Assembly: GCF_037974355.1 (NCBI RefSeq)
Contig: NZ_CP150235.1
Span: 4,836,001 to 4,900,000 of the forward strand
Direction: 5' to 3'
From: Paenibacillus sp. FSL R5-0517
Lineage (GTDB): Bacteria > Bacillota > Bacilli > Paenibacillales > Paenibacillaceae
DNA length: 64,000 nt
Shown: piece by piece, positions 8,155-17,321 of the stretch
How the letters are laid out: the number at the start of each line of letters is the position of its first letter
Position numbering within the stretch: position 1 is the stretch's first letter
Notes under the pieces: generated by a model
What the model was told of the DNA's origin: nothing
The model's input: the letters and a program-made list of their open reading frames with translations, nothing else
Databases searched by the model: none
Position numbers and translations under genes: made by a program

Positions 8155-8192
8155 AAAGGACTGAACGATATTTTATCGGACAGTCCTTTTTT
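8155..8192 (+). terminator. Terminator of the plus-strand TerC gene
   Basis: AAAGGACTG paired with CAGTCCTTTTTT around a 16-base loop, ending in a six-base T-run, 34 bp after the stop. Confidence 0.85.
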
Positions 8193-8241
8193 GCAGTTAA
8201 CATAGCCCTTATTATGTCAGCCATGCTCATTTTTATTGAGT

Positions 8242-9489
8242 TTAGAACCAGTCATCCTTCATGCCTTGATCGCCTGACTGATTCGTTACCACAGAAGTTT
8301 CACCGGCGTGCAGCGTGATGGTTTCTGTTAATTCCACCGCTTGGTCGACCCATTCTGGCAGATGGCTCATGGTTGATTCAATTTTATCCACAATCCGAAG
8401 ATTGGGATTGGTAGAAGGTGACTTTGGCACAAAGAGAGTACAGCAATCCTCATATGGCAAAATCGATATGTCATACGTTCCGATCTGTTTGGACAGGGTA
8501 ATGATCTCCTGTTTATCCATCATAACCAGTGGTCGCAACAGTGGCAGATCCGTCGCACGACCAATGACATTCATACTCGGAAGAGTCTGACTCGCTACTT
8601 GGCCCAGGCTATCCCCGGTGATCAGTGCTAGTGCGCGCTCCCGCTCGGCAAGTTTGGATGCAATTCGCAGCATTGAACGTCTCATTAGGGTAATAATCAG
8701 ATTGTCCTGACCCAGTTGGGTGAATGCCGTTTGGATCTCCGTAAATGGAACCAGATGCAGCTTGATTGTTCCTGCATGATCAGCAAGGGCACGCGCCAAA
8801 TCAATGACTTTTTCTTTGGCCCGCTGGCTTGTGAACGGATAACTGTAAAAATGTACACATTCCACTTCGAGTCCACGACGCATGGAAGACCAGGCAGCAA
8901 CAGGGCTATCTATCCCACCTGATAGCAGTACCATTGCTTTGCCATTCGTCCCCAGCGGAAACCCACCCACCGCAGGAATGGTTTCATTGAAAATATAAGT
9001 GCCTTGATCCCGAATTTCCACTCGCAGTTCAATATCAGGCTGACGAACATCAACACTCAATTGCTGGAACTTCCGAAGGATCGGGGAACCAACCAGATGA
9101 TTCATTTCATGTGAAGAGTTCGGGAACTCCTTCCATACCCGCCTTACATTTACCTTGAATGTGGTGCCTTCCTTAAATTCGTCTTCCCTTTCGTCCATAA
9201 AAGCAACTGCGGTTTTCACAATCTCATCAAGCTCGGATGGAGTAACTTTAACCGGACTAATCGACATCACACCGAATACCCGCTTTAACACCTTAATCAG
9301 TTCAGTATGTGATTCACCGCCAAGATCCACATAGACACGGCCATATTCTTTGCGAAGACTTGCTCCTGGATAAGGTTTAAGTAAAGCTTTCACCTGTGTA
9401 ATGATCGTTTTCTCGAATCGCGCACGATTTTTTCCTTTTAACATAAACTCTCCGAAACGGAGAAGCAGCATATCATATTTCATATCCAT
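8242..9489 (-). CDS. thiI: tRNA 4-thiouridine synthase ThiI
   Basis: 415 residues: N-terminal ferredoxin-like and THUMP domains (about 1-165) and a PP-loop adenylating domain with MVLLSGGIDSPVAAW at about 187-200. The conserved cysteine region YEDCCTLFVPKSPSTNP is present, but the rhodanese domain of enterobacterial ThiI is absent, as is normal in Bacillales. The C-terminus extends some 20 residues (SVVTNQSGDQGMKDDWF) beyond the usual end. ThiI activates U8 of tRNA and passes sulfur received from a cysteine desulfurase. It directly abuts the desulfurase gene (TGAATG), so the two are almost certainly one operon and a working pair. Confidence 0.96.
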   Translation of the reverse strand: MDMKYDMLLLRFGEFMLKGKNRARFEKTIITQVKALLKPYPGASLRKEYGRVYVDLGGESHTELIKVLKRVFGVMSISPVKVTPSELDEIVKTAVAFMDEREDEFKEGTTFKVNVRRVWKEFPNSSHEMNHLVGSPILRKFQQLSVDVRQPDIELRVEIRDQGTYIFNETIPAVGGFPLGTNGKAMVLLSGGIDSPVAAWSSMRRGLEVECVHFYSYPFTSQRAKEKVIDLARALADHAGTIKLHLVPFTEIQTAFTQLGQDNLIITLMRRSMLRIASKLAERERALALITGDSLGQVASQTLPSMNVIGRATDLPLLRPLVMMDKQEIITLSKQIGTYDISILPYEDCCTLFVPKSPSTNPNLRIVDKIESTMSHLPEWVDQAVELTETITLHAGETSVVTNQSGDQGMKDDWF

Positions 9490-10638
9490 TCACATCCGCC
9501 TTTCAAGGGGTCGCAACTGCGCCACCATCTGATGTAAAGCCCGTTCAAGCGAGGCTACATCTTCTTCTGTATGTTCATCTCCAAGACTAATACGCAATCC
9601 GCCAGCAGCACAAGCTGTATCTCTGCCCATCGCAAGTAGAGCTCTACTTGGTTCAGCCGAACGCGAAGAACAGGCAGATTGGGTGGATATGGTTATGCCA
9701 AGTTGCTCCAAGGTGTGCAGCGCCACTTCTGCCTTCATCCCGGGATAGGAGAAGTGCACAATATGAGGGGCACCCTCTGTGCGACTGTTCAATTCAAATT
9801 CAGGAATGTGACGTATCGTTTCCATCAATCGATCACGGAGTACCTGAGTACGACGGGCAAAATTAACCTGGCCTTCTGCTGCCATCCGCATGGCCTTTGC
9901 CATGCCTACTAACAAGGCCACGTTCTCCGTGCCAGCTCTTAGACCCTGCTCCTGTGATCCCCCTGACATGAGTGGCGTAAGTTCCACTCCACTTCGCACA
10001 TACAAGAGACCTGCTCCCTTCGGTCCACGGATCTTGTGAGCAGACAAACTGTACAGATCTGCGCCCCAAGCGGCAGGTGAAGCCTCCATTTTTCCAAACC
10101 CCTGAACACCATCCACATGAAAAAGCACTCGGGGTGCTTTCTTTTTGAGCTCTTTGCCAATCTCTGCAATCGGATGGATAGCTCCTGTTTCATTGTTTAC
10201 ATGCATCAGACTTACTAGCACTGTATCCTGTCTGATTGCATCTATAACCTGCTGAGCATTCACAACACCAGCGGAATTGACAGGAATTAGCGTTACATCC
10301 CATCCCCACTGTTGCAATTGCATAAAACTTTCATACACCGAGGCATGCTCGGTAGCCGTTGTGACAATATGTCTTCCTCGTGACTGATAACGTAATGCAG
10401 CACCTTTTATCGCAAGATTATTGCTCTCGGTCGCACCGGAAGTAAATACAATCTCCTCAGGCTTAACGCCTATCGCCGCAGCACAGCCAGAGCGTGCACG
10501 ACGCAACAATTGATGAGCACGCTCTCCATATCCATGAATAGAGGACGGATTACCGAATTGTGTCTCCATAATCTCGGCCATCGTACGAACTACATCCGGA
10601 TGGGGAGGCGTGGTAGCAGCATAATCAAAATATTTCAA
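9490..10638 (-). CDS. Cysteine desulfurase (NifS/IscS family, sulfur donor to ThiI)
   Basis: 382 residues. PLP fold type I: FDYAATTPPHP at the N-terminus, GATESNNLAIKGA near 70, the cofactor lysine in SLSAHKIRGPKGAGLLYV, and the mobile active-site cysteine in STQSACSSRSAEPSRAL, a short form as in the group that pairs with ThiI. It abstracts sulfur from L-cysteine as a persulfide. The start appears to be TTG (10638-10636) with GGGAGG ten bases upstream. It is first in a two-gene operon with thiI, like Bacillus nifZ-thiI, so tRNA thiolation is the most likely use. Confidence 0.94.
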   Translation of the reverse strand: MKYFDYAATTPPHPDVVRTMAEIMETQFGNPSSIHGYGERAHQLLRRARSGCAAAIGVKPEEIVFTSGATESNNLAIKGAALRYQSRGRHIVTTATEHASVYESFMQLQQWGWDVTLIPVNSAGVVNAQQVIDAIRQDTVLVSLMHVNNETGAIHPIAEIGKELKKKAPRVLFHVDGVQGFGKMEASPAAWGADLYSLSAHKIRGPKGAGLLYVRSGVELTPLMSGGSQEQGLRAGTENVALLVGMAKAMRMAAEGQVNFARRTQVLRDRLMETIRHIPEFELNSRTEGAPHIVHFSYPGMKAEVALHTLEQLGITISTQSACSSRSAEPSRALLAMGRDTACAAGGLRISLGDEHTEEDVASLERALHQMVAQLRPLERRM

Positions 10639-10808
10639 ATGAGGTTAGACCTCCCTTATCTCTTCGTTCATGAACCTACAGTGAGCATTGTAACACGATA
10701 CCCATACAACACAAAAAGACCAACCGGGAACAGGCGTTTCAAGCGCTGCTGTCCCCACATTTGATCTCATCCTGCCTATCATGTGTTATCGCAAATGTTA
10801 CTGTGAGT

Positions 10809-11561
10809 TTAAATCACATATTTAGACTGTGCCTTTTCCACCTTGGAGATATAATTCTGTGTTTCTGAAGGCAGACGGTTAAGTACACTCATCAGTTCGC
10901 TATCACTCGACACGCCCAGACGTGAAACACGACCCGGTCCTGCATTATATGCAGCAAGCGCCATCTTCACTTCTCCACCGAAACGCTGGAGCTGAAGAGA
11001 AAGATATTTCGTCCCGGCATCAATGTTCTGGGCAGGATCAAATGAATTATTTACACCCAGCCCTGCAGCTGTCCCATCCATTAATTGCATAAGCCCTTTG
11101 GCACCGGCGGAGGAAACAACATTTGGGTTAAAATTGGACTCTGTGTCAATGACGGCCTTAATCAATGATTCAGGCACACCATATTTCGCACTTGCTTCCG
11201 CAATCAATGATTCAAAATCCGTAGGTACGGATGCACCGGGATCCACGATTCCTGTATTGGATGAAGATAATAAAGACTCAACGATGTTATTGGAGACAGA
11301 GGACGATCCTGCCGTATTTATATCCGGATTGTACGTGCTTCCGAGTTGCAGCCACAACAAACCATCACTGGATCTTTTGGAGACCGTAGCGGTGGAATCC
11401 GTATTGCTCGTCGAATTGGCACCCGTGCCTAACAGCCCGTCCATCACTTTGGCGAAATCCACTGTTGAACCAGCATCTGGTTGTGACCCACTGGTTTGGT
11501 TATTCACATTGGACAATTGCAGTTCCAACAACTGCCGCGATCCGCTTGGATCTATCTGCAT
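10809..11561 (-). CDS. Lytic transglycosylase, SLT domain
   Basis: 250 residues. The first 120 are Ser/Thr/Asn-rich and low in complexity. The C-terminal SLT/lysozyme-like domain (about 125-250) has the catalytic glutamate context ALIKAVIDTESNFNPNVVSSAGAKG split over its usual motif, then GLMQLMDGTAAGLG, AAYNAGPGRV and ETQNYISKV. It cleaves peptidoglycan strands with formation of anhydromuramic ends. There is no evident signal peptide, as with Bacillus YjbJ-type enzymes, so export is unexplained. It stands alone; ATG 11561 is preceded by ACTACGGGAGTGGGTATAAGTC. Confidence 0.88.
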   Translation of the reverse strand: MQIDPSGSRQLLELQLSNVNNQTSGSQPDAGSTVDFAKVMDGLLGTGANSTSNTDSTATVSKRSSDGLLWLQLGSTYNPDINTAGSSSVSNNIVESLLSSSNTGIVDPGASVPTDFESLIAEASAKYGVPESLIKAVIDTESNFNPNVVSSAGAKGLMQLMDGTAAGLGVNNSFDPAQNIDAGTKYLSLQLQRFGGEVKMALAAYNAGPGRVSRLGVSSDSELMSVLNRLPSETQNYISKVEKAQSKYVI

Positions 11562-11690
11562 GACTTATACCCACTCCCGTAGTATTAAGCGTAATATGAC
11601 CTTATTCTACATCGTTTTACAGCAAGGTTCCATTGTTTTCAAAAAAATAGTTGAATCCCACGCTCTAACCTGCGTATATACGAAAAAAAA

Positions 11691-11728
11691 CCTCCTGTAA
11701 GTCACCACACATGGGTGCAAACAGAAGG
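11691..11728 (-). terminator. Terminator of the DUF4190 gene
   Basis: Minus-strand stem CCTtCTGT / ACAGgAGG followed by eight T residues, 22 bp past the stop at 11751. Confidence 0.7.
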
Positions 11729-11750
11729 CTTGGTGAAGCATATTTTACAC

Positions 11751-12164
11751 CTAGCGCGCAAATGGGATCATGAAAAAATAACTCAGCGTAGCTACAATAC
11801 CCAGTCCAATGGACCAAGCTCCCGCAGTTTTCCGACCATTTACATAAGCATAGTAACCCAGAACAGCTGCCGCTGGTCCAAGTACGATTGACCACATGAA
11901 CAAGGACGCAATACCGAAGGCCAGCCCCATATAACCTGCGACCTTGCCTGTTGACTCCATGACACGGTCCGCCTCATGCTTCTCAACTACAGGTTCTGAA
12001 CGTTCGGTGCCTCCAGTTCTTACAACAGTTGGAGGAGCCACCTCAGCCCCGTACTCTTCCCGATGTACTTTCCTTGGATAATCCACACGCATACGCTGTT
12101 TTTCAACCTCACCCTTGTTTTCAGGGCGATCAATAGAACGAATGTTGTTATCGTCATTTTTCAT
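11751..12164 (-). CDS. DUF4190-type small membrane protein
   Basis: 137 residues. A charged, probably disordered N-terminal half (about 1-75) leads into two hydrophobic segments (about 78-108 and 115-135) linked by YYAYVNGRKTAG, the DUF4190 pattern (GIASLFMWSIVLGPAAAVLGY). The function of the family is unknown. GGAGGTGCTTCCAA precedes ATG 12164. The next gene on the same strand, a DUF1540 protein, begins at 12418. Confidence 0.75.
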   Translation of the reverse strand: MKNDDNNIRSIDRPENKGEVEKQRMRVDYPRKVHREEYGAEVAPPTVVRTGGTERSEPVVEKHEADRVMESTGKVAGYMGLAFGIASLFMWSIVLGPAAAVLGYYAYVNGRKTAGAWSIGLGIVATLSYFFMIPFAR

Positions 12165-12199
12165 TTGGAAGCACCTCCATTATGAATAGGGATGACTGC

Positions 12200-12418
12200 T
12201 CACTTGGGTTTGAACGTGTGACAGCAGGTTGCAGAGGATGTACGCGCATGATCATGATGATCCGAGTCGAATGTCTCACCGGCAAACTCCTCATGCAGAC
12301 GACGGGTGGCGTGTTGGTCGATGTCAATCATGATAGCATCAGCCTGGCAGAAGTTGTTCTCTCCCCAAAAGTTGCAGTTGGAGACGCTGCATTTGACAAT
12401 TGGTTTGTCTTGGCTCAT
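12200..12418 (-). CDS. DUF1540 small cysteine-rich protein
   Basis: 72 residues from MSQDKPIVKCSVSNCNFW. The spaced cysteines CSVSNCNFWGENNFCQA, plus CC near the C-terminus (TSSATCCHTF) and several histidines, fit the DUF1540 metal-binding-like domain common in Bacilli and Clostridia and often linked to sporulation. Start ATG 12418 has GAGGTGATAAAAAA in front; the longer reading frame upstream lacks a site. The His/Cys content suggests metal binding, which is inference. Confidence 0.8.
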   Translation of the reverse strand: MSQDKPIVKCSVSNCNFWGENNFCQADAIMIDIDQHATRRLHEEFAGETFDSDHHDHARTSSATCCHTFKPK

Positions 12419-12530
12419 TTTTTTATCACCTCGACTACTATTGTCTCCCCGCCACAAACCCGATATTCTCTGCTAAAATGCCAGATGATGACATGATCCC
12501 TCCCCGTTGATTTCTGACTGAAAACACAAA

Positions 12531-12553
12531 AAAACCGCCACAAGGGCGGTTTC
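12531..12553 (-). terminator. Terminator of the DUF3907 gene
   Basis: AAACCGCC-CTTG-TGGCGGTTTTTTT type stem on the minus strand, about 30 bp past the stop at 12585. Confidence 0.85.
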
Positions 12554-12584
12554 GTCCAATATCATATTAAAATTCAAACGTTAG

Positions 12585-13091
12585 TTAAGCGTGATTCCGT
12601 TGATTTTGCATACGGCGCTGAGTCAGGTAATCACTTTCGTAGTATGCCAGATCATCGCGCAATTCTTCGTACGTTTTGGAAACCTCAAGAATGACATCCC
12701 GCACTGCACGAATTGGCTTGTCACGAAAACGAATGGCATCTTGTCCTGTGTAAGCGTATCTTCCGTCTTCCGAGTAACATTCATTTTTGGGATAGAAAAA
12801 GCTGTTTACGCATTGGTGATACGTATTATAAAGAGCCTTTTCGGCAAAATCGACATCAAAGTTGGCACGACGCAGCACAACGCCAAGTTTTTCGTAAGAA
12901 ACTTCAGAAAAAACGAGTAAATGACGGAGATCTGAAAGAAATCCTTTGTAGAAGACTGTTGATTCTTCCGTCTGATTCTGATCCAGTTCAGGCAAAGCAT
13001 TCTCATTCAAAAATTTTTCAATCCGATCGATAGCCGGTTTTAACTTTTCCCTAGTTGACTCACATGTTTTCTGTACATTGGCTGCTGACAT
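12585..13091 (-). CDS. YpuI-like DUF3907 protein
   Basis: 168 residues, mostly helical and acidic, with no signal or membrane segment. The stretch NSFFYPKNECYSEDGRYAYTGQDAIRF is the recognisable signature of the YpuI (DUF3907) family of Bacillales. The function is not known. ATG 13091 lies behind AAGGGGGAGCTACCTTT. It is divergent from the protease gene at 13376, with 284 bp between them in which no clear promoter was found on either strand. Confidence 0.78.
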   Translation of the reverse strand: MSAANVQKTCESTREKLKPAIDRIEKFLNENALPELDQNQTEESTVFYKGFLSDLRHLLVFSEVSYEKLGVVLRRANFDVDFAEKALYNTYHQCVNSFFYPKNECYSEDGRYAYTGQDAIRFRDKPIRAVRDVILEVSKTYEELRDDLAYYESDYLTQRRMQNQRNHA

Positions 13092-13375
13092 AAAGGTAGC
13101 TCCCCCTTAAATAAGTCCTTACATATAGGTCGGCCAACGGTGGTTTTCCCCTGACCTTTGAATTCTCAGCTATAATCCTACCATAAAAAGTTGACGAGCG
13201 GTATCCCTTAATCATGCTTTCCGTTTCTGCCATTGAACATGCCTATTATACGCAGTTAGACTCGAACTTGTTTGCATAAAACGTTCCACTTTTTCTAACG
13301 ATAGATATAACCAGTGACAACGATGAAGCACTGTTAATGACTGTCCAAAAATGAACGAAGGAGGATCCATCCGCC

Positions 13376-15250
13376 ATGGCCAGACCGAAATGGATTAACT
13401 GGGCCCTTGCAGCTGGTGCGGGAGCACTCGCCCTTACACTTTTGCTTCCAACATCAAATCGTACCGAGCCCAAACCTAGTGCCCTGTCCGATTCTGCTCA
13501 TGAAGAGCACACGAGTAAACAGCGTCTGAAAGTGCAGGATGTCAAAGCAACCGATCTTCTGACCCGCATGGATGCCAAGCAACATCTCAGTATCATGTTG
13601 GAGAAAACCGCCACAATGAATGCCGCGCAGGTGAATCGATATGTGAATGATCTCCAAGGCTCACATGAACATATCAGATCCATTCATCTCATGAATATCA
13701 ATGGCTCTTTTGACAAACCGTTAGATAAGGCCTCCACACTAGGAAGCAAGCTGGAACAACAGAAGCTTCAACATGCACTGAACCTTGCCAAAAAAGCGGT
13801 AAACAAACGTCAAAGTTTCGAATCCTCTTCTTTTCCTTTGGGAAAAGAAAAATATTTTGTTATGGGGCAACCCTCCAAAGATGGCAAACGAGCTGTAGTT
13901 GCCTTGTTCAGCCAGAATGTATTAAATGCAGTTGAACAACATCAACGCAAAAATCTGCGTATGATCCCTTATCCGCGTGAGGGTAAATTCAAGATTGAGT
14001 CTGTTCACCCGGATACACTTAACGAAATCACAGTGAAAACCGGACATGATAACGCCAATGCCAGTCATTTTTACGAAAATGAAATCGTTATCCGATTTCG
14101 CCAGGATCCCAGTGAACGGGATATGCGTATCATTAAATCTGATCTAAGAATGCAATCTGCGCGCAAGCTGGGATACACGTATGTTTTTCGGTCAGAAGAC
14201 ATGAGTTACAAGCAATTGCATAGCTATTTCGAAAGCAAATGGAATCCACTTTATATGGAACCCCACTACATGTATTTAACCAATGATACCGTAACTGAAC
14301 AAACCGATGTTACGATACCCAATGACATTTTGTTCTCCGATTATCAGTGGAACCTGCCTGCGATTGAGACAAACAGAGGTTGGAATATTACCAGGGGAAA
14401 CAAAGATGTCATCGTTGCAGTCGTTGACACGGGGGTTGATATGAATCACCCTGACCTAAAGGGCAAACTCCTCGAAGGTTATAATGTGGTCGAGCCGGGA
14501 AGCAAACCGATGGATGATGTGGGACATGGCACACATGTCGCAGGCATTATCGGTGCTATTGTCAACAATAATGAAGGCGTGGCAGGCATGAGCTGGTATA
14601 ACAAGGTATTACCGGTTAAAGTACTCGACAACTCGGGTTCAGGTACCACGTATGCCGTTGCCGAAGGTATCATCTGGGCAGCCGATCATGGAGCCAAAGT
14701 GATCAACATGAGTCTGGGCAATTATGCTGATGCGCAATTTCTTCATGATGCCGTTAAATATGCTTTTGATCGTGATATCGTCCTGATTGCAGCCACGGGA
14801 AATGATAATACAGAACGTCCAGGATACCCTGCTGCTTATCCGGAAGTATTTGCCGTATCAGCTACCGACCCGGATATGAGCAAAGCTTCCTACTCCAACT
14901 ATGGGGATTATGTGGATGTGATGGCTCCGGGTTCGAGTATCGCCAGTACCTATCCAAACAATCAGTATGCGGCCTTGTCCGGGACGTCCATGGCTAGCCC
15001 CCATGTAGCCGCACTTGCAGGTTTGATTCGTTCGTTAAACCCGGATTTGACCAACACAGAAGTGATGGATTTGATGCGTCAAAGTGTTATTGACCTCGGT
15101 GATCCGGGTCACGATAAGTATTTTGGATATGGGCAAATCGATGTCTATAAGGCATTGCAAGCCGCATCAGGCAACAGCGCTCCTTTGCAGTTCTGGCCGC
15201 AACATGTCAGACAACAAATGGATAATACAATGAAGAAGTATACCCAGTAA
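13376..15250 (+). CDS. Subtilisin-like (S8) serine protease with membrane anchor or signal
   Basis: 624 residues. N-terminal hydrophobic segment (about 7-27) fits a signal peptide or anchor. Residues 30-320 form a long pro-region-like part with no catalytic motif. The S8 domain then shows the triad D351 (VVDTGVDMNHPDL), H384 (GHGTHVAGII) and S538 (GTSMASPHVAALAGL) and the oxyanion Asn in AATGNDN. Members act outside the cell or at the membrane. About 60 residues follow the catalytic serine region with a polar tail. GAAGGAGGATCCATCCGCC precedes ATG. It has no operon partners. The large N-terminal part compared with secreted subtilisins is the unusual point. Confidence 0.93.
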   Translation: MARPKWINWALAAGAGALALTLLLPTSNRTEPKPSALSDSAHEEHTSKQRLKVQDVKATDLLTRMDAKQHLSIMLEKTATMNAAQVNRYVNDLQGSHEHIRSIHLMNINGSFDKPLDKASTLGSKLEQQKLQHALNLAKKAVNKRQSFESSSFPLGKEKYFVMGQPSKDGKRAVVALFSQNVLNAVEQHQRKNLRMIPYPREGKFKIESVHPDTLNEITVKTGHDNANASHFYENEIVIRFRQDPSERDMRIIKSDLRMQSARKLGYTYVFRSEDMSYKQLHSYFESKWNPLYMEPHYMYLTNDTVTEQTDVTIPNDILFSDYQWNLPAIETNRGWNITRGNKDVIVAVVDTGVDMNHPDLKGKLLEGYNVVEPGSKPMDDVGHGTHVAGIIGAIVNNNEGVAGMSWYNKVLPVKVLDNSGSGTTYAVAEGIIWAADHGAKVINMSLGNYADAQFLHDAVKYAFDRDIVLIAATGNDNTERPGYPAAYPEVFAVSATDPDMSKASYSNYGDYVDVMAPGSSIASTYPNNQYAALSGTSMASPHVAALAGLIRSLNPDLTNTEVMDLMRQSVIDLGDPGHDKYFGYGQIDVYKALQAASGNSAPLQFWPQHVRQQMDNTMKKYTQ

Positions 15251-15278
15251 CCGTAATAACACTGATCAGTAAAAAACA

Positions 15279-15313
15279 AAAGCAGCTGCGCCCCGGGGCG
15301 TACGCTGCTCTTT
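15279..15313. terminator. Bidirectional terminator between the protease and CotD-like genes
   Basis: AGCAGCtgCGCCCC paired with GGGGCGtaCGCTGCT. T-rich sequence follows on the plus strand (CTTTGGTTT), and TTTTGTTTTTT follows on the minus strand. Confidence 0.75.
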
Positions 15314-15348
15314 GGTTTATATTCAATTCCCCGGGGCACCCGCTGCAA

Positions 15349-15606
15349 TTAGCGCTTGCGTGAAGATGTGCGGGCTTTACTTGATTTTTTCACGGATTTT
15401 TTCTTCGCATTGTGACTGGATACATAGCAAGGATCTTCTTCTTTGACAACAACAGGATACATGTGGTGATGAATCGGAACACAGTGATGTTTTTTGATCA
15501 CTTCGATCGGGTGGATTACAGGCACGATTTGTGGGATGTAGTAATCCTCAACAACCTGGATCGGGTCACAGACAATCGGGCAAAGCGGTGGACAGTAATG
15601 GTTCAT
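15349..15606 (-). CDS. CotD-family-like spore coat protein
   Basis: 85 residues from MNHYCPPLCPIVCDPIQVVE. Rich in Pro, His, Val and Ile with repeated xPVIHPIxVIKKHH-like units, ending in a Lys/Ser/Arg-rich tail (KKSVKKSSKARTSSRKR). This is the composition and layout of CotD-type coat proteins of Bacillales. I use ATG 15606 with AAGGGAG upstream; the longer frame lacks a site. It would be deposited on the spore surface. The assignment is by composition and short motifs, so a related coat family remains possible. Confidence 0.7.
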   Translation of the reverse strand: MNHYCPPLCPIVCDPIQVVEDYYIPQIVPVIHPIEVIKKHHCVPIHHHMYPVVVKEEDPCYVSSHNAKKKSVKKSSKARTSSRKR

Positions 15607-15692
15607 TTCAAAACCAACTCCCTTTCTGGTGATACTATAACCTATTGCAGCAGGTCGAAAGTGGATTGGATGTATGTCCATACTCCGAAAAA

Positions 15693-17213
15693 TTATATGA
15701 GCGGTAGCCTGTCCGCCACTGCCCCACCCTGCCCAGGTGTCACACTAGCAATGACTCCGCACAGTACACGAAGACCTCCACACAAAAGCTCCACACTCGT
15801 AACCGTGAAGCAGATGCGCAGACTTGGTGTATCCGTCTCCCCTACATAACAGGCGGAACCCGGCAGAAAAGAGACCCCTGCAGCCAAGGACTGATGATGC
15901 AGCTCACGCATATCCAGGTTGCTCGGAAGTTGGAGCCACAGATTGAGTCCTCCCTCTGGCAAACGCCATTGCATTCCCATAGGAGCATGCTCTTCCAACA
16001 CTTCAGATGCGGCACGCAAACGAGAATACAATTCATCCCTCAATCGGGATACATAGGCACCGTACTGATTCTGAATGAAAGATTGCAATGCCTTTTGTGT
16101 AAGCAACGGACTACCCAGATCCGCTGTTGACTTCGCAGCCACAAGCCGGGTCAGTACACTTCCATCAGCGATAGCACAGGCTATGCGGCAACCGGGAGAG
16201 AGCACCTTGCTGAAGCTTTTGATATATACGACATGGCCTGACCCATCCATCGATTTAATGGAAGCTGGCGGAGGATCCCGAAAATAAAGATCCGCAAATG
16301 GATCATCCTCCAGGATGAGGCAGTGGTAGCTTTGCGCGAGATTCAGAAGCTGAGCCCGCCTTCTCGCACTCATCGTAATACCTGTTGGATTATGATAAGT
16401 CGGGATCGTATAGATGAGTTTGGGCGGATAGGTATCACATAATCGGGTCAACAGATCGATACGCATGCCTTCGTCATCCATCGGGACCGTAATGATCTTC
16501 GCACCTCTACTCGTAAATACATCAATGGCTCCGGTATAGCTTGGCGCCTCCATATATACAACATCCCCAGGTCCAATAAAAGTCCGGGCCACAAGATCAA
16601 TCCCCTGCTGAGCACCACTTGTGATTAGCATGCGTTCAGGTACTACCTGTAGTCCACGTTCGGCAAAATGTTCGGCGAAGATCTGTCTGAGCTCCCGATC
16701 TCCCTGAAAAGATCCATACGCCGCCATACGCTCTGCATGGTCAGAGGAGAGCCGGTAGGCACTGTCAATAATCTCGCGTGTAGGCAGCAGTTCAGGCTGA
16801 ATCGCTGACATATGTAGTTCATACCGTACTTGAGGGGACGTATCGAAATGTCTCCAGAGCTGCGCTCGGGGTAAATAATCCACAAGTGCCATCTGCCAAT
16901 TCCATGACGTACCGGATTCACTGTTAAGATGATTACGCTTGGCTCGATCCACATCCTCCATCGAATCCGCGTTTAGAGTACCTCTTACATAACAACCTTT
17001 CCCCTGAGAGCAGGTGATCAGTTGAATCGCTTCGAGTTCAGCATACGCTTTGGATACAGTGACCAGGCTAACACCCAAATCCGTGGTCATTTTGCGAACA
17101 GAAGGAAGTCGGGTTCCGGGTTCAATGAGTCCTGATCTGATACGATCGGCAATTGTTAGTGCAATCTGCACGTACAATTTGGTACTGCTTCCCCGCTTTA
17201 ATTCAATATGCAT
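15693..17213 (-). CDS. MocR/PdxR-family transcriptional regulator (GntR HTH plus aminotransferase domain)
   Basis: 506 residues from MHIELKRGSS. The winged-helix GntR domain (about 10-75: YVQIALTIADRIRSGLIEPG, LPSVRKMTTDLGVSLVTVSKAY) is fused to a fold-I aminotransferase-like domain (about 130-490) with VMYME-type loops, IPTYHNPTGITMS, LILEDDPFADL and the PLP lysine in YIKSFSKVLSPGCRIA. MocR regulators use PLP or an aldimine as signal. ATG 17213 is chosen because the TTG upstream lies in the GGGGGG site. It is divergent from an aminotransferase gene, with inverted half-sites in between, so control of that gene and of itself is likely. Confidence 0.92.
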   Translation of the reverse strand: MHIELKRGSSTKLYVQIALTIADRIRSGLIEPGTRLPSVRKMTTDLGVSLVTVSKAYAELEAIQLITCSQGKGCYVRGTLNADSMEDVDRAKRNHLNSESGTSWNWQMALVDYLPRAQLWRHFDTSPQVRYELHMSAIQPELLPTREIIDSAYRLSSDHAERMAAYGSFQGDRELRQIFAEHFAERGLQVVPERMLITSGAQQGIDLVARTFIGPGDVVYMEAPSYTGAIDVFTSRGAKIITVPMDDEGMRIDLLTRLCDTYPPKLIYTIPTYHNPTGITMSARRRAQLLNLAQSYHCLILEDDPFADLYFRDPPPASIKSMDGSGHVVYIKSFSKVLSPGCRIACAIADGSVLTRLVAAKSTADLGSPLLTQKALQSFIQNQYGAYVSRLRDELYSRLRAASEVLEEHAPMGMQWRLPEGGLNLWLQLPSNLDMRELHHQSLAAGVSFLPGSACYVGETDTPSLRICFTVTSVELLCGGLRVLCGVIASVTPGQGGAVADRLPLI

Positions 17214-17228
17214 GGTTGCGCCCCCCAA

Positions 17229-17307
17229 CTGTTATGATCTTCATTTTACTGTTATAGTGCAGTCCGTCTATTATAGTTTATAATATCAGTATAACAGTGA
17301 ATAACAG
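17229..17307. promoter_or_regulatory. Divergent control region with four CTGTTAT/ATAACAG half-sites
   Basis: CTGTTAT occurs at 17229-17235 and 17249-17255, and its complement ATAACAG at 17291-17297 and 17301-17307, arranged symmetrically around TATAAT-like boxes on both strands (17279-17284 plus; 17268-17273 minus). The right pair repeats every 10 bp. This is where a MocR regulator would bind. Confidence 0.55.
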
Positions 17308-17321
17308 GAGATGAGAATAAC

